Source of the DNA: Algibacter luteus
GTDB lineage: Bacteria; Bacteroidota; Bacteroidia; Flavobacteriales; Flavobacteriaceae
NCBI RefSeq assembly: GCF_900141715.1
Contig: NZ_FQYK01000002.1
Location: 239,495-303,494, forward strand
DNA length: 64,000 bases
Direction: 5' to 3'
Position 1 is the first letter of the stretch. Each line of letters starts with the position of its first letter. Under the pieces are notes generated by a model. It ran no database searches. It had not been told where the DNA came from and saw only the letters and a list, made by a program, of their open reading frames with translations. This document shows positions 9,247-17,292 of this stretch, in pieces. The translations under genes were made by a program, and so were the position numbers.

Positions 9247-9655
9247 TTTAAGAGCGCTGAAAATACATTTTCAGAAGTGAATAAAAATAAAAAACCTAGC
9301 AAGCGCAGCTTGGTGAGGGTTTTATGCTTGTTCTGGATTTATTTCTGGGATATACAATCCCTCTTTCCCCACAAGAAACATGTCAAATTCCACTAAACCC
9401 CTAATCATTTTGTTTTTGCCCTTTTTTTAATTTAAACAGTTTCATATAAAACTATTTTATATCAAACAAAAAAGTAAATGCTGTACGGCATTTACTCATT
9501 CTAACTGATAGCTATTATATTGTAAAATATTGATAACAAAGTATTTATATTTAAATTATTTTGTAATTTCAAGGGCACATATGTCTTGCATCTATGAAAA
9601 AAGCATTTTCATTTTTTATCTAAAAAAAAGTATTTTATAAACTATAACCCTTTTA
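9247..9655. other. Gene-free stretch with small hairpins and a tRNA-tail echo
   Basis: No supported gene. It holds a perfect 8-bp hairpin (CTGAAAAT/ATTTTCAG, 9257-9274) and a terminator-like hairpin around 9291-9323. At 9356-9379 there is a near copy of the tRNA-Ser 3' end and trailer. The remainder is AT-rich leader sequence for the PAP2 gene. Confidence 0.5.
9356..9379 (+). repeat. Imperfect copy of the tRNA-Ser(UGA) 3' end
   Basis: AATCCCTCTTTCCCCACAAG followed by AAAC resembles tRNA positions 9193-9218 (AATCCCTCTTTCTCCGCAAA followed by AGAAAC), with two substitutions and a 2-nt gap. It could be a decayed attachment site or an old tRNA duplication remnant. Confidence 0.45.
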
Positions 9656-10396
9656 ATGAGCTTTAAACCACTTCTTTATTTATTAATTTTTAGCATTTTA
9701 TCAATTCCTGTAAATGCTCAAACAGACTCGCTTTTTATGAAACAAAAAAAAGAAAAAACGTTTCTTCAAAAGGCCATTTTACCGGCTTCTTTAATAGTTG
9801 GAGGGTCTTTACTAAGTGGAAGTCATTTTGAAAAGGATTTTCAAAGAGAAGTACGACATATTGTAGGAAACAATTATGCTTTCGAGATTGATGATTACAC
9901 GTTATATGTTCCAATTGTAGAAATGTATGCTGCCGATGCTTTAGGTGTGCAATCCAAAAACCATTGGTTCGACCAAACTAAAAACCTAGTAATTGCCAAT
10001 ATAGTTTCTGATTATATTACATTTAAATTAAAAATATGGACCAAAAAACGTAGACCCAACGGAGACGACGATTTAAAATCTTTCCCTTCTGGCCATACGT
10101 CGCGTGCATTTACAAACGCTGGTATTTTATATCATGAGTTTATAGACACTTCTCCATTTTTAGCCTACAGCGGTTATGCTTTTGCTACAACAACTGGGGT
10201 ATTTAGGGTAATGAACAATGCACACTGGGTTAGCGATGTTATAGTCAGTTCCGGCATCGCTATTTTAGTTACAGAATTGGTTTATTTATTAGACCCAATT
10301 ATTAAATGGAACCCCTTCAAGAATACAAAAGGCATTAGTTTTATTCCGAGAATTGACAATGAGCATTACGGTTTTTATTTAAGCATGAATTTTTAG
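9656..10396 (+). CDS. PAP2-family (phosphatidic acid phosphatase type 2) phosphatase
   Basis: Probable envelope lipid or undecaprenyl phosphate phosphatase, exported by a signal peptide (MSFKPLLYLLIFSILSIPVNA). All three signature motifs are visible: KIWTKKRRP (K-x6-RP), PSGHT, and RVMNNAHWVSD (R-x5-H-x3-D, with the nucleophilic His). The 246-residue product has few strong membrane segments, which suggests a periplasmic or membrane-attached enzyme rather than a six-helix BacA-like one. It stands alone with AT-rich flanks. Substrate cannot be inferred from context. Confidence 0.85.
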   Translation: MSFKPLLYLLIFSILSIPVNAQTDSLFMKQKKEKTFLQKAILPASLIVGGSLLSGSHFEKDFQREVRHIVGNNYAFEIDDYTLYVPIVEMYAADALGVQSKNHWFDQTKNLVIANIVSDYITFKLKIWTKKRRPNGDDDLKSFPSGHTSRAFTNAGILYHEFIDTSPFLAYSGYAFATTTGVFRVMNNAHWVSDVIVSSGIAILVTELVYLLDPIIKWNPFKNTKGISFIPRIDNEHYGFYLSMNF

Positions 10397-10725
10397 CAGT
10401 GTACTAATGACTCATGTTATGTTAACAAGAATAAATATCCTAAAAACTTGCATTTGTATAAAGCATATAGGCGCATTGATTATTCGTTTTTATTGTCATT
10501 TATAGTTTTTTAAAAACTTTCATCAATAAATAAAAGCGACTCAAAAGAGGTGCTATTTAAACTCATTTTTAGGAGACAATAAATTTAATAAAGAAATTGG
10601 AGTAACCCATATTTTAATGAAATTTCTTTCAAAAAAAATGAACTGCTAAAGTTAAATTGTATTTTTTATTGCGCGGTTTTTTGGATATGGTATTTTAACT
10701 CTTTCACTACCAAACCTATAACCCC
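10397..10725. other. Intergenic, no gene seen
   Basis: 329 bp between convergent genes. Only very short frames and AT-rich sequence are present. I find no convincing hairpin terminator or RNA gene. Confidence 0.5.
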
Positions 10726-11451
10726 TTAATTCGAAACCACACTCACCACACCAATAATTAAAATTAACACCAGCACGAAGGTTCTAAATTGCTCTTGAGA
10801 GACTTTATTTAATATGCGTTTGCCTATGTAGGTACCTACAATGCTTACGCCTATTAAAATGGGCACCAAATACAAATCGTGTTTATGCATGTAGCCATTG
10901 TAATAGTAAACGATGGTTCTGCTAAAATCGACGCCTAAATCTATTATGGCAGAGGTGGCAATAAACTTGTCTTTGTTCATTTTAAAAGCCGCCAGCGTAA
11001 TGCCTCGAATGGCGCCACCAGTACCTAAAAACCCAGCGCTGAGTCCGGAAAACGAACCACCAATAATCGCATTGCTTGTTTTAGCATTTACTTTAAGGTG
11101 TTTATTAATAAGAAACAATAGACTCAAGGCAATGAGGAAAAACCCAAGTACATAGGTGAGTATTTTAGGATCGAAAAACTGACTTAAATAGGCACCAATA
11201 GATACAAATAAAATAGCGGGGATGCCTAAAGTGAGGACAACTTTTTTATCGAAGCCTTTTTTGAAAAAGGCTATTTTGGAGATGTTGCTAGATAAATGAT
11301 ACAGCGCCGTAATGCCTAACACCGATTGAAAATCGAAAAAGAAACTGGCCATGGGCACAAAATATACCGACGAGCCAAAACCACCTATAGTTCCTAAAAC
11401 TTCTGCTAACAAAGACAAAATGATGAAAATAGGAAGGTATCTTGTTAACAT
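10726..11451 (-). CDS. TSUP family (TauE/SafE) membrane transporter
   Basis: 241-residue integral membrane protein of the sulfite exporter TauE/SafE family, which moves sulfur-containing or organic anions. About eight hydrophobic segments are visible. They fall in two halves with the typical Gly-rich motifs GTIGGFGSSVYFVPM near residue 20 and GLSAGFLGTGGAIRG near residue 135. The N-terminal MLTRYLPIFIILSLLAEVLG is a membrane segment, so no signal peptide is needed. It has no clear operon partner, and substrate is unknown. Confidence 0.85.
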   Translation of the reverse strand: MLTRYLPIFIILSLLAEVLGTIGGFGSSVYFVPMASFFFDFQSVLGITALYHLSSNISKIAFFKKGFDKKVVLTLGIPAILFVSIGAYLSQFFDPKILTYVLGFFLIALSLLFLINKHLKVNAKTSNAIIGGSFSGLSAGFLGTGGAIRGITLAAFKMNKDKFIATSAIIDLGVDFSRTIVYYYNGYMHKHDLYLVPILIGVSIVGTYIGKRILNKVSQEQFRTFVLVLILIIGVVSVVSN

Positions 11452-11515
11452 GCCGTTATAGAATTAGGAACTCTGGTTTAGGACTATATTTTTGGTTTTT
11501 TTATACGGTTTGATA

Positions 11516-12187
11516 CTATTTTATGGCTGCGTCCCCTACCCGCTCTTCTTGAAAGCTTTGGGGAACCAAAAGCCCCTGTTCTTCCAGAACGATGGTTACC
11601 AATTTTACATAATCGGTTACGGTTTCATTTATATTTTGCGGATCTGTAATATCGATATAGCCCTTCCAGATGAGTTCTCTATCTTTTGCAGGACAGAGAC
11701 AATACAACGAAGATTCGGTATGATACACTTTGTATTCGTTATAATAATCGGGGTTATAAAAAATATCTTGATACATTAAAAATTCTTCCTTAAACCTGGT
11801 ATGGGTTTCATCGTATTCGCCATAATTATTCTTGTAAGCAATTTTATCTTCCACACCTATAACTTTGGTAAGTAGTATGGCATCAAAATTATTAGCAATT
11901 AATTTACTTTCTAATTGACTTATGCTTTCTTCTGATTGCTTTTTTGTTGTGAAATCGGGTTGAAACACCTCCAAACTCGTATAGGCTTCAATACCTCTGG
12001 CTTGGTATTCTCGTTTTAGTTGTTCTTCGAATTGACGCTTGGCTTTGGCATTTGAAGTGATGCCAACTATTAAAACTTTGTTGGTTTCAAACACCTCAAT
12101 ATCTGGGTTTTTCCAGTTTTCTACAATTTCAACTGATGAGCAACCTATCAATAAAAAAGATAATACTATTTGGATTATACGTTTCAT
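11516..12187 (-). CDS. Putative lipoprotein of unknown function
   Basis: 223 residues with a lipoprotein signal peptide: MKRIIQIVLSFLLIGC gives a lipobox LIGC with the lipid-bearing Cys at 16. The mature part begins SSVEIVENWKNPD and contains a KVLIVGITSNAKAKRQFEEQL segment split by a helix. This resembles periplasmic or outer-membrane lipoproteins that start with a conserved W-x-N-P-x motif. I cannot name a family with confidence. It is 17 bp downstream of the coiled-coil gene at 12205 and may be read in the same transcript, at the end of the Hsp20 region. Confidence 0.7.
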   Translation of the reverse strand: MKRIIQIVLSFLLIGCSSVEIVENWKNPDIEVFETNKVLIVGITSNAKAKRQFEEQLKREYQARGIEAYTSLEVFQPDFTTKKQSEESISQLESKLIANNFDAILLTKVIGVEDKIAYKNNYGEYDETHTRFKEEFLMYQDIFYNPDYYNEYKVYHTESSLYCLCPAKDRELIWKGYIDITDPQNINETVTDYVKLVTIVLEEQGLLVPQSFQEERVGDAAIK

Positions 12188-12204
12188 AATTTTAAGATTG
12201 TATA

Positions 12205-12645
12205 TTATTGAAGCAATCGCTTTTGTTTTTCGTGTTTCATAATATCTTCAATGGTGCGAAACACTTGTTTTTTGAGTTTTCTGTATTCTTTAAAGTAATA
12301 ATTAATGTTAACCAGCAGTGTTCTGTGTTTGTTTCTATAGGCTTCTTCTTCTTGCAATTGATCGATGCCATCAACCATAATGAGCAATTCGTTTTCGTGC
12401 GTTTTTACGGTTTCAATATATTTTTTATTCTTTTTTTGTAAAGCCTCTAAAGTCTCTACTATTTTCTTGCTTTCTGCAAAATGCGATGCATCAATTAGCT
12501 GAAGGGTGTACGATTTAATCAGGTTTGAAAGAAATTGTTGTTCATCTTTTATAAATCGTAATTCTGATAACCAATTACGTGAGGCTTCATGCATGATATC
12601 TGCATTGAGCCATTCAACGTATTTGCGGTTTTTTAGTGTTTTCAT
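12205..12645 (-). CDS. Coiled-coil protein of unknown function, paralogue of the 13283-13696 product
   Basis: 146 residues, highly charged and helical, with no signal peptide and no catalytic motif. It appears related to the 137-residue protein encoded at 13283-13696. Both contain a W-x-S-x-L-x-F segment (NWLSELRFIKDEQQFLSNL here, QWKSNLEFQSIELAFLKNL there) followed by 90-100 residues of heptad-like helix. Its position behind hsp20, in a stress cluster, suggests a cytoplasmic stress accessory. It lies behind the hsp20 terminator, so expression may depend on read-through or on its own weak promoter. Confidence 0.65.
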   Translation of the reverse strand: MKTLKNRKYVEWLNADIMHEASRNWLSELRFIKDEQQFLSNLIKSYTLQLIDASHFAESKKIVETLEALQKKNKKYIETVKTHENELLIMVDGIDQLQEEEAYRNKHRTLLVNINYYFKEYRKLKKQVFRTIEDIMKHEKQKRLLQ

Positions 12646-12684
12646 AAGTATTGACTGTTTAAATAAATCTGTACAAACATTAAG

Positions 12685-12726
12685 AAAAGCAGAAAGCGAA
12701 TCATTACATGACCGCTTTCTGCTTTT
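12685..12726 (-). terminator. Terminator after hsp20
   Basis: Perfect 14-bp stem AAAAGCAGAAAGCG (12685-12698) with its complement at 12713-12726 and a 14-nt loop, just past the hsp20 stop. Confidence 0.85.
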
Positions 12727-12730
12727 AACA

Positions 12731-13177
12731 TCATGCTATCTCAATTACTTTTTTAGGTAATTGTTTAGCTTCTTCCTTTTTCAATAATTTCAATTTAAGA
12801 ATGCCATTTTTATAAACGGCCTTAATGTCTTCATTTGGGTTTACTGAATTAGGTAATTTTAACGAGCGTTTAAAAGAATTATAACTAAACTCTCTGCGGG
12901 TGTAGTCTTCTTCTTTTTCTTCCTCTTCTTTTGATTTTTCTGCACACACATTTAACATGTCGTCTTCAATAGTTACTTCGAAGTCTTTTTTGTTAAATCC
13001 AGGGGCAGCAAACTCAATTTCAAAATCATCTTGATGCTCTTTAATATTCATTGCTGGCATTAAACTGTCATCATCAAGGAAATCGTCGTTAAAAAAACGG
13101 TCGTCGCTTAAAAAGTTTTTTAAGCCATTATTCCAAGGGAATAATCTGTTTCTGTTGTTAAATCTAATAAGTGTCAT
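12731..13177 (-). CDS. Small heat shock protein, Hsp20/alpha-crystallin family
   Basis: ATP-independent holdase that binds unfolding proteins in the cytoplasm. In the 148-residue product the alpha-crystallin domain covers about 40-140. It has PAMNIKEHQDDFEIEFAAPG, the FKRSLKLPNSVNPNEDIKAVYKNGILKL region (read as separate strands) and a C-terminal basic tail. The GIL-x-L strand, typical of the fold, is present. A Glu/Lys-rich loop (KSKEEEEKEEDYTRREF) joins the strands. Upstream it has the Fnr-like operator and -7 box at 13210-13252, so it is predicted to be a target of the two-component regulator at 21830. Confidence 0.92.
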   Translation of the reverse strand: MTLIRFNNRNRLFPWNNGLKNFLSDDRFFNDDFLDDDSLMPAMNIKEHQDDFEIEFAAPGFNKKDFEVTIEDDMLNVCAEKSKEEEEKEEDYTRREFSYNSFKRSLKLPNSVNPNEDIKAVYKNGILKLKLLKKEEAKQLPKKVIEIA

Positions 13178-13209
13178 GGGTACTAATTTTTAAAGTTAAA
13201 CTAACACAC

Positions 13210-13252
13210 CTAACCTAATGATTACAAATAGATTATGAAATGATTTTCATCA
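13210..13252 (-). promoter_or_regulatory. Fnr-like operator and -7 box for hsp20
   Basis: Operator TGATGAAAATCA (minus strand, 13241-13252), 33 bp centre to centre from TAGGTTAG (13210-13217), a one-mismatch -7 box. The operator sequence is identical to the one at 25080. Confidence 0.65.
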
Positions 13253-13282
13253 GTTCACTGTTAATAAATATGTAAAAAAATG

Positions 13283-13696
13283 TTAAATAATCGTGCCTTC
13301 AATAAACTCGAATAAACGCATTTTTAAAACATTGAATTCTTCATTAAAAACAGTGATATCGTAATCTAATTTTTTGTGCGTTTCGATGTAAAACTGATTA
13401 CCATCAGAACTTGTATATTGTTGCTCTTTTTCGAGATGCGCTATATGACATTCTACACTATCTAAAATATGCACCCCTTCGGAATGGATGTCATCTATCT
13501 CTTGTTTAAAAAGTTCTAATATTTCGAATAAATTCGGGTTATTAGACCTGTAAATATTGGCTTGCAATAGGTTTTTTAAAAATGCTAATTCGATGCTCTG
13601 GAATTCAAGATTCGATTTCCATTGCGTGGTCTCCATCTGTAACTCTTCAATACTTTTATCGCGATAAAAGTTTTTAAATTTGCTTAAACCATCCAT
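13283..13696 (-). CDS. Coiled-coil protein of unknown function, last gene of the usp operon
   Basis: 137 residues, acidic and helical, with no signal peptide. The segment TTQWKSNLEFQSIELAFLKN aligns with the similar segment of the protein at 12205-12645, so the two look like paralogues on either side of hsp20. It begins 12 bp after the beta-CASP nuclease gene and closes the eight-gene minus-strand operon that starts at 19849. No enzymatic motif is visible. Function unknown; a cytoplasmic stress role is inferred from context only. Confidence 0.65.
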   Translation of the reverse strand: MDGLSKFKNFYRDKSIEELQMETTQWKSNLEFQSIELAFLKNLLQANIYRSNNPNLFEILELFKQEIDDIHSEGVHILDSVECHIAHLEKEQQYTSSDGNQFYIETHKKLDYDITVFNEEFNVLKMRLFEFIEGTII

Positions 13697-13708
13697 ATTC
13701 TTAAGTTT

Positions 13709-15082
13709 TTATACCATTAGTTTTATAATTTCATTCAGCTTGGGGGTACATATGTGCCAACCAAACGTGTCTTTTAGTTTTGTACTAAATGTGTTCATTG
13801 CCGAAGGTTCGCCGTGAATTAGAAATGTTTGCTCAGGAATGTTTTTAATCTCGCTTAACCAATCTAGTAAGCCGTTTTGGTCGGCATGCGCCGATAAGCT
13901 CTCGTTACTTTGAATATTAGCTTTAACGGGATAATATTTTCCGTAGAGTTTAACTTCGTGAGCGCCATCCAATAATTGGCGCCCTCTGGTGCCTTCTGCT
14001 TGATAGCCCACCAATAAAACCGTGGTTGAAGCCACGTCTATAAGTTGTTGTAAATAGGTTAATACACGACCGCCAGTGACCATGCCGCTTCCGGCAATTA
14101 TAATTTTAGACCGCTGATCGTCAATAGTTTCCCAGGTTTCTTTAAAAGATTCAATGATGTTGATATGGTTGCACATGGCTGCGTATTCTGAATCTGATAA
14201 TTTGTGCCATTTTGGAAACATTTCAAAAACACTTAACACATTATTGCCCATGGGACTATCAATAAAAATGGGAATATTCGGGATTTTGTTTTTCTTGTAT
14301 AATTTCCAGAGAATGTACATGAGTGTTTGTAAACGCTCAACAGCGAAACTCGGAATGATTAAATTGCCTTTGTTTTTTATAACCTCTTTAATTAGTGCTG
14401 CCAATTCGGTTTCTACATCATTTTCGGGGTGAAGTTTGTTACCATAGGTGCTTTCAATAAACAAATAATCTGCCCACTCTGGTTTTTTCGGGTTTTCTAA
14501 TAAATAATCGTTCTTTCTACCTATATCTCCTGAAAAAACAAATCGTTTTTCGTTGATATCGAGTTCTATAAATGTAGCTCCAAGAATATGACCATTAAGT
14601 TGAAAACGATAGGATATTTGTCCTGATAAGGTTTTCCATCGGTCTAAAACTTCAACTTTAAAAAGGGCAAGTGTTTTTTCAACATCTCTAACGGTATAAA
14701 ACGATAATGCGGGTTGATGTTTGGTGTACCCTTCCTTATTGGCTTTTTTAGCATCTTCTTCGTGAATTTTGGCACTGTCTTTAAGTATAATTTCAGCAAT
14801 GGCTAACGTTGGTGCTGTACCAATTATATTTCCTGTAAATCCTTGTTTTACTAATCGCGGTAAGTATCCTACATGATCGAGATGCCCATGGGTGAGCAAT
14901 ACTACGTCTATGGAAGGAACATCAACAGGGAGGTCGAGCCAGTTGAGTTCACGCAATTCTTTTAGTCCTTGAAACATCCCACAATCAATAAGGATATTTT
15001 TTCCGAAGGCTTCGATAAGAAATTTTGAACCCGTTACAGTTCCTGTGCCGCCTAAAAAATGAACTTTTGCATAATTTGCCAT
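13709..15082 (-). CDS. Beta-CASP metallo-beta-lactamase-fold hydrolase (RNA-processing nuclease type)
   Basis: 457-residue cytoplasmic enzyme of the CPSF73/YSH1-like metallo-beta-lactamase group, predicted to cut RNA. The two-metal centre motif THGHLDHVGYL (His65-His70) is present. Further motifs: SGDIGRKND (motif with metal-bridging Asp), IESTYGN, the beta-CASP motif region GSGMVTGGRVLTYL (about residue 330), and SLSAHADQNGLLDWL with the last His ligand. It sits between the ATP-cone/nuclease gene (10 bp gap) and a coiled-coil gene (12 bp gap) in a stress operon. Beta-CASP enzymes of this group recur beside Usp and ATP-cone genes in other anaerobic-stress clusters, as I recall. Confidence 0.88.
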   Translation of the reverse strand: MANYAKVHFLGGTGTVTGSKFLIEAFGKNILIDCGMFQGLKELRELNWLDLPVDVPSIDVVLLTHGHLDHVGYLPRLVKQGFTGNIIGTAPTLAIAEIILKDSAKIHEEDAKKANKEGYTKHQPALSFYTVRDVEKTLALFKVEVLDRWKTLSGQISYRFQLNGHILGATFIELDINEKRFVFSGDIGRKNDYLLENPKKPEWADYLFIESTYGNKLHPENDVETELAALIKEVIKNKGNLIIPSFAVERLQTLMYILWKLYKKNKIPNIPIFIDSPMGNNVLSVFEMFPKWHKLSDSEYAAMCNHINIIESFKETWETIDDQRSKIIIAGSGMVTGGRVLTYLQQLIDVASTTVLLVGYQAEGTRGRQLLDGAHEVKLYGKYYPVKANIQSNESLSAHADQNGLLDWLSEIKNIPEQTFLIHGEPSAMNTFSTKLKDTFGWHICTPKLNEIIKLMV

Positions 15083-15092
15083 CTTATGAGTT

Positions 15093-15935
15093 TTAGCGAT
15101 TACACAATTGATTTATTTCGTTTAGTATTTTTTGTTTTCTAACTTCTGAAATCCCTAAATGATCGAGGTAGAAAACATCACCAATCAATTCTCTACAAAG
15201 CACAACATCTCTGCTTAATAAAAATTGTTTTTCTCGGTTATTCAATAAAGTAGAAACGGTTATAGGATATAAACTTAACCTATCGATTCTATCTTTTAAA
15301 CCATCATTTTTGGGGTAATCCCAACTTAGCAAATACAAACCAACACAGTTGCCGTAAATTAAAGCATCCTCCGTAAAACGTGTGTTGGTAACTACCCAGC
15401 CTTGGGTAAGCTTATGTGTATTTTTAGAATAACCGTTCCATTTTTCTTTGACATCTCGATATCTGGAATTAATATATAAGGGTACTTTGACGTTACAATT
15501 TAAACCTGGTTCACCATGAAACTTGCACTCTACAATGGTGGTTTCGTTATGTTTTGAGGCGATGACATCAATTTCATGCTTTACGCAATGCCCTTGTACA
15601 ATATTGTTGATTTGCACATGATATCCTGAATATTTTAAAACAGCTGCCACAAAGCGTTCAAAAGGAAACCCCGTAGGACCTAACTCGTAAATGGCTTTTT
15701 TGAGTTTGTATTTTGAAGCCAAATAACTGTTCTTTTTTTTGAGTAAAGCAAATGCCCGATTATATATTTCTTTGGTTGAAATGCCTTGATACAACTCATC
15801 TACCACAGTTTCTAAGATGGGTTCGATGATGTCGTTATTGGCACCGGTTCGCTTCAAGGAATTGCGCAATTTTTCCAATGAAAATTTAGCCGTTAATCCT
15901 GATGATTTTATAATATCGATATGATTTTCCTTCAT
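15093..15935 (-). CDS. ATP-cone domain fused to a PD-(D/E)XK restriction-like nuclease domain
   Basis: 280-residue cytoplasmic protein. The N-terminus (about 8-88) is an ATP-cone, the nucleotide-binding regulatory module known from ribonucleotide reductases and NrdR (GLTAKFSLEKLRNSLKRTGA to SKYKLKKAIYELGPTGF). Residues 90-175 form an Mrr-like endonuclease fold with FPFERFVAAVL, then HEIDVIAS (Asp123) and TTIVECKFH (Glu136, Lys138), the complete D-ExK active site. The C-terminus (YLDHLGISEVRKQKIL) resembles a helix-hairpin-helix DNA contact. The fusion suggests a nuclease controlled by ATP/dATP level. It is in the middle of the usp operon. Confidence 0.82.
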   Translation of the reverse strand: MKENHIDIIKSSGLTAKFSLEKLRNSLKRTGANNDIIEPILETVVDELYQGISTKEIYNRAFALLKKKNSYLASKYKLKKAIYELGPTGFPFERFVAAVLKYSGYHVQINNIVQGHCVKHEIDVIASKHNETTIVECKFHGEPGLNCNVKVPLYINSRYRDVKEKWNGYSKNTHKLTQGWVVTNTRFTEDALIYGNCVGLYLLSWDYPKNDGLKDRIDRLSLYPITVSTLLNNREKQFLLSRDVVLCRELIGDVFYLDHLGISEVRKQKILNEINQLCNR

Positions 15936-15962
15936 GATATATCACGTTTTAAAAAACAGTAA

Positions 15963-16370
15963 TTAATGGTTTTTAAAAAAAGTGCGAACCATGGCCTTTA
16001 TTTGATTATCTGTCATACTATCTGATCGTTCCACATTTACAACTTTTGCCCCTACAGGTTTATATTTTTCTTTTAATTCTTTCACAAACTTGTTAGGCGT
16101 TTCAGCAGGACCAAAAATGGCTATTTTGTTGGACTCATTTATGTGAGATACAATCGTTTTAAAATATGTTTTTAGTTGTTGTTTTTCCCGATCGGAATAT
16201 TTACTATCCTGCACGACGTCTTGAGGACCTCCCTTAAATTTAGTTCCAGAACCGCCTGAAACATGATAATTTTCAACTTCTGATTTTATGGTTAAAAAAT
16301 CGACTTCATCATTTTCAATAGTTACGATGTGAGCCTTTTCTTTATCTAACCAAATGCCTGTATTTTTCAT
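15963..16370 (-). CDS. eRF1-like (BaeRF-type) translational machinery protein
   Basis: 135 residues. The N-terminal strand pair NTGIWLDKEKAHIVTIENDEV and the later IAIFGPAETPNKFVKELKEKY followed by VVNVERSDSMTDNQIKAMVRTFF match the pattern of small bacterial relatives of archaeal/eukaryotic release factor domain proteins (BaeRF group). Proteobacterial members have a W-I-D-H-x-x-A start and a GPA-x-x-K-x-x-F-x-K-x-L block. The family is thought to act at ribosomes under stress; I know no proven activity. It lies 12 bp after a usp gene and 27 bp before the ATP-cone nuclease gene. Confidence 0.68.
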   Translation of the reverse strand: MKNTGIWLDKEKAHIVTIENDEVDFLTIKSEVENYHVSGGSGTKFKGGPQDVVQDSKYSDREKQQLKTYFKTIVSHINESNKIAIFGPAETPNKFVKELKEKYKPVGAKVVNVERSDSMTDNQIKAMVRTFFKNH

Positions 16371-16382
16371 AGTCTTAAAGTT

Positions 16383-17237
16383 TTAATTTCTTAAATCGTG
16401 CATTACCAATATGGGTACTACCGAATGAAATGCAATATCTTTCACCAAAGGTTGTGTAAGTATGCTACCAAAAAAGCTGTGTTTTTTATTGATAAACGCC
16501 ACCATATCGCTATCTCTACTTTCTATAAAACAGTTAATAGCTACAGGTATTTCCATATGCCTTAATTGGTGAAATGAATAGCTTACATCTTCAAAAATGG
16601 TTTCCAGAAGTTTCTTATTCTCAAGTAATTTAGCGTCTAACTCTGCCTTTCTAGACACATGTAAAACACAAATATTAGCATCACATGTTTTTGCAATATC
16701 TACCAAGTAATTCAACTCTCGCTTTTTATAGTGGGTTTTATAACTTGTTGGGAATACAATTTCTTTAGGCAAATGATGTTTGGCTTCGGCAGGCACTACA
16801 ATTACAGGACAGTTTCTAACTTTTTCCATAACATTTAATGCCACACTACCATACACCACTTTTTTGGAGTTTGTTTCGCCTCTGGTGCCCATCACAATCA
16901 TTTCAATATCTTTTTCTTCCACGATATTTTTTATGGCTTCTAGCGGATTATTAAATGTGGTTACAGGTATAAATTGGTGTCTAGGATTTTTATGATCTCT
17001 AAAGGCAATCATATCGAGTACTTTGGCTAAACCCGTTTCAGAATCTGCTTTTGCCGTTTCATACAATTCACTTCCGGGTTCCATATTCATAAGGCTTTCC
17101 ATAATATTTGAGGTTGCCGAAAACACGTTAAGGATGTAAAAATCGCAAGCTTCTCGTTTGTATAATTCTAAGGCATAAAGTATGGCATACCATGCATTCT
17201 TAGAAAAATCGGTAGGTAATAATATATTTCGTTTCAT
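16383..17237 (-). CDS. Universal stress protein, tandem Usp domains
   Basis: 284 residues with two UspA domains. The first has the MKRNILLPTDFSKNAWYAI start and the nucleotide-binding motif GTRGETNSKKVVYGS, a full G-2x-G-9x-GS signature, so ATP binding is likely. The second domain (about 145-284) lacks that signature and ends in INKKHSFFGSIL and VVPILVMHD. This is the fourth usp gene of the operon reading leftward from 19849; 55 bp separate it from the preceding usp. Usp proteins support survival in growth arrest, low oxygen or oxidative stress, but the substrate or partner of this one is unknown. Confidence 0.9.
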   Translation of the reverse strand: MKRNILLPTDFSKNAWYAILYALELYKREACDFYILNVFSATSNIMESLMNMEPGSELYETAKADSETGLAKVLDMIAFRDHKNPRHQFIPVTTFNNPLEAIKNIVEEKDIEMIVMGTRGETNSKKVVYGSVALNVMEKVRNCPVIVVPAEAKHHLPKEIVFPTSYKTHYKKRELNYLVDIAKTCDANICVLHVSRKAELDAKLLENKKLLETIFEDVSYSFHQLRHMEIPVAINCFIESRDSDMVAFINKKHSFFGSILTQPLVKDIAFHSVVPILVMHDLRN

Positions 17238-17292
17238 GGTTTTGTGTTTTTAATTAACTGTTTACCAACGCATTAAACCTATTCGATTTTGG

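Noticed and set aside
9130-9396. Open reading frame across tRNA-Ser(UGA)
   Set aside because: It overlaps a well-formed tRNA and its terminator; no family resemblance.
11492-11779. Plus-strand frame opposite the lipoprotein gene
   Set aside because: It mirrors a minus-strand gene with a lipobox and has no start context or family features.
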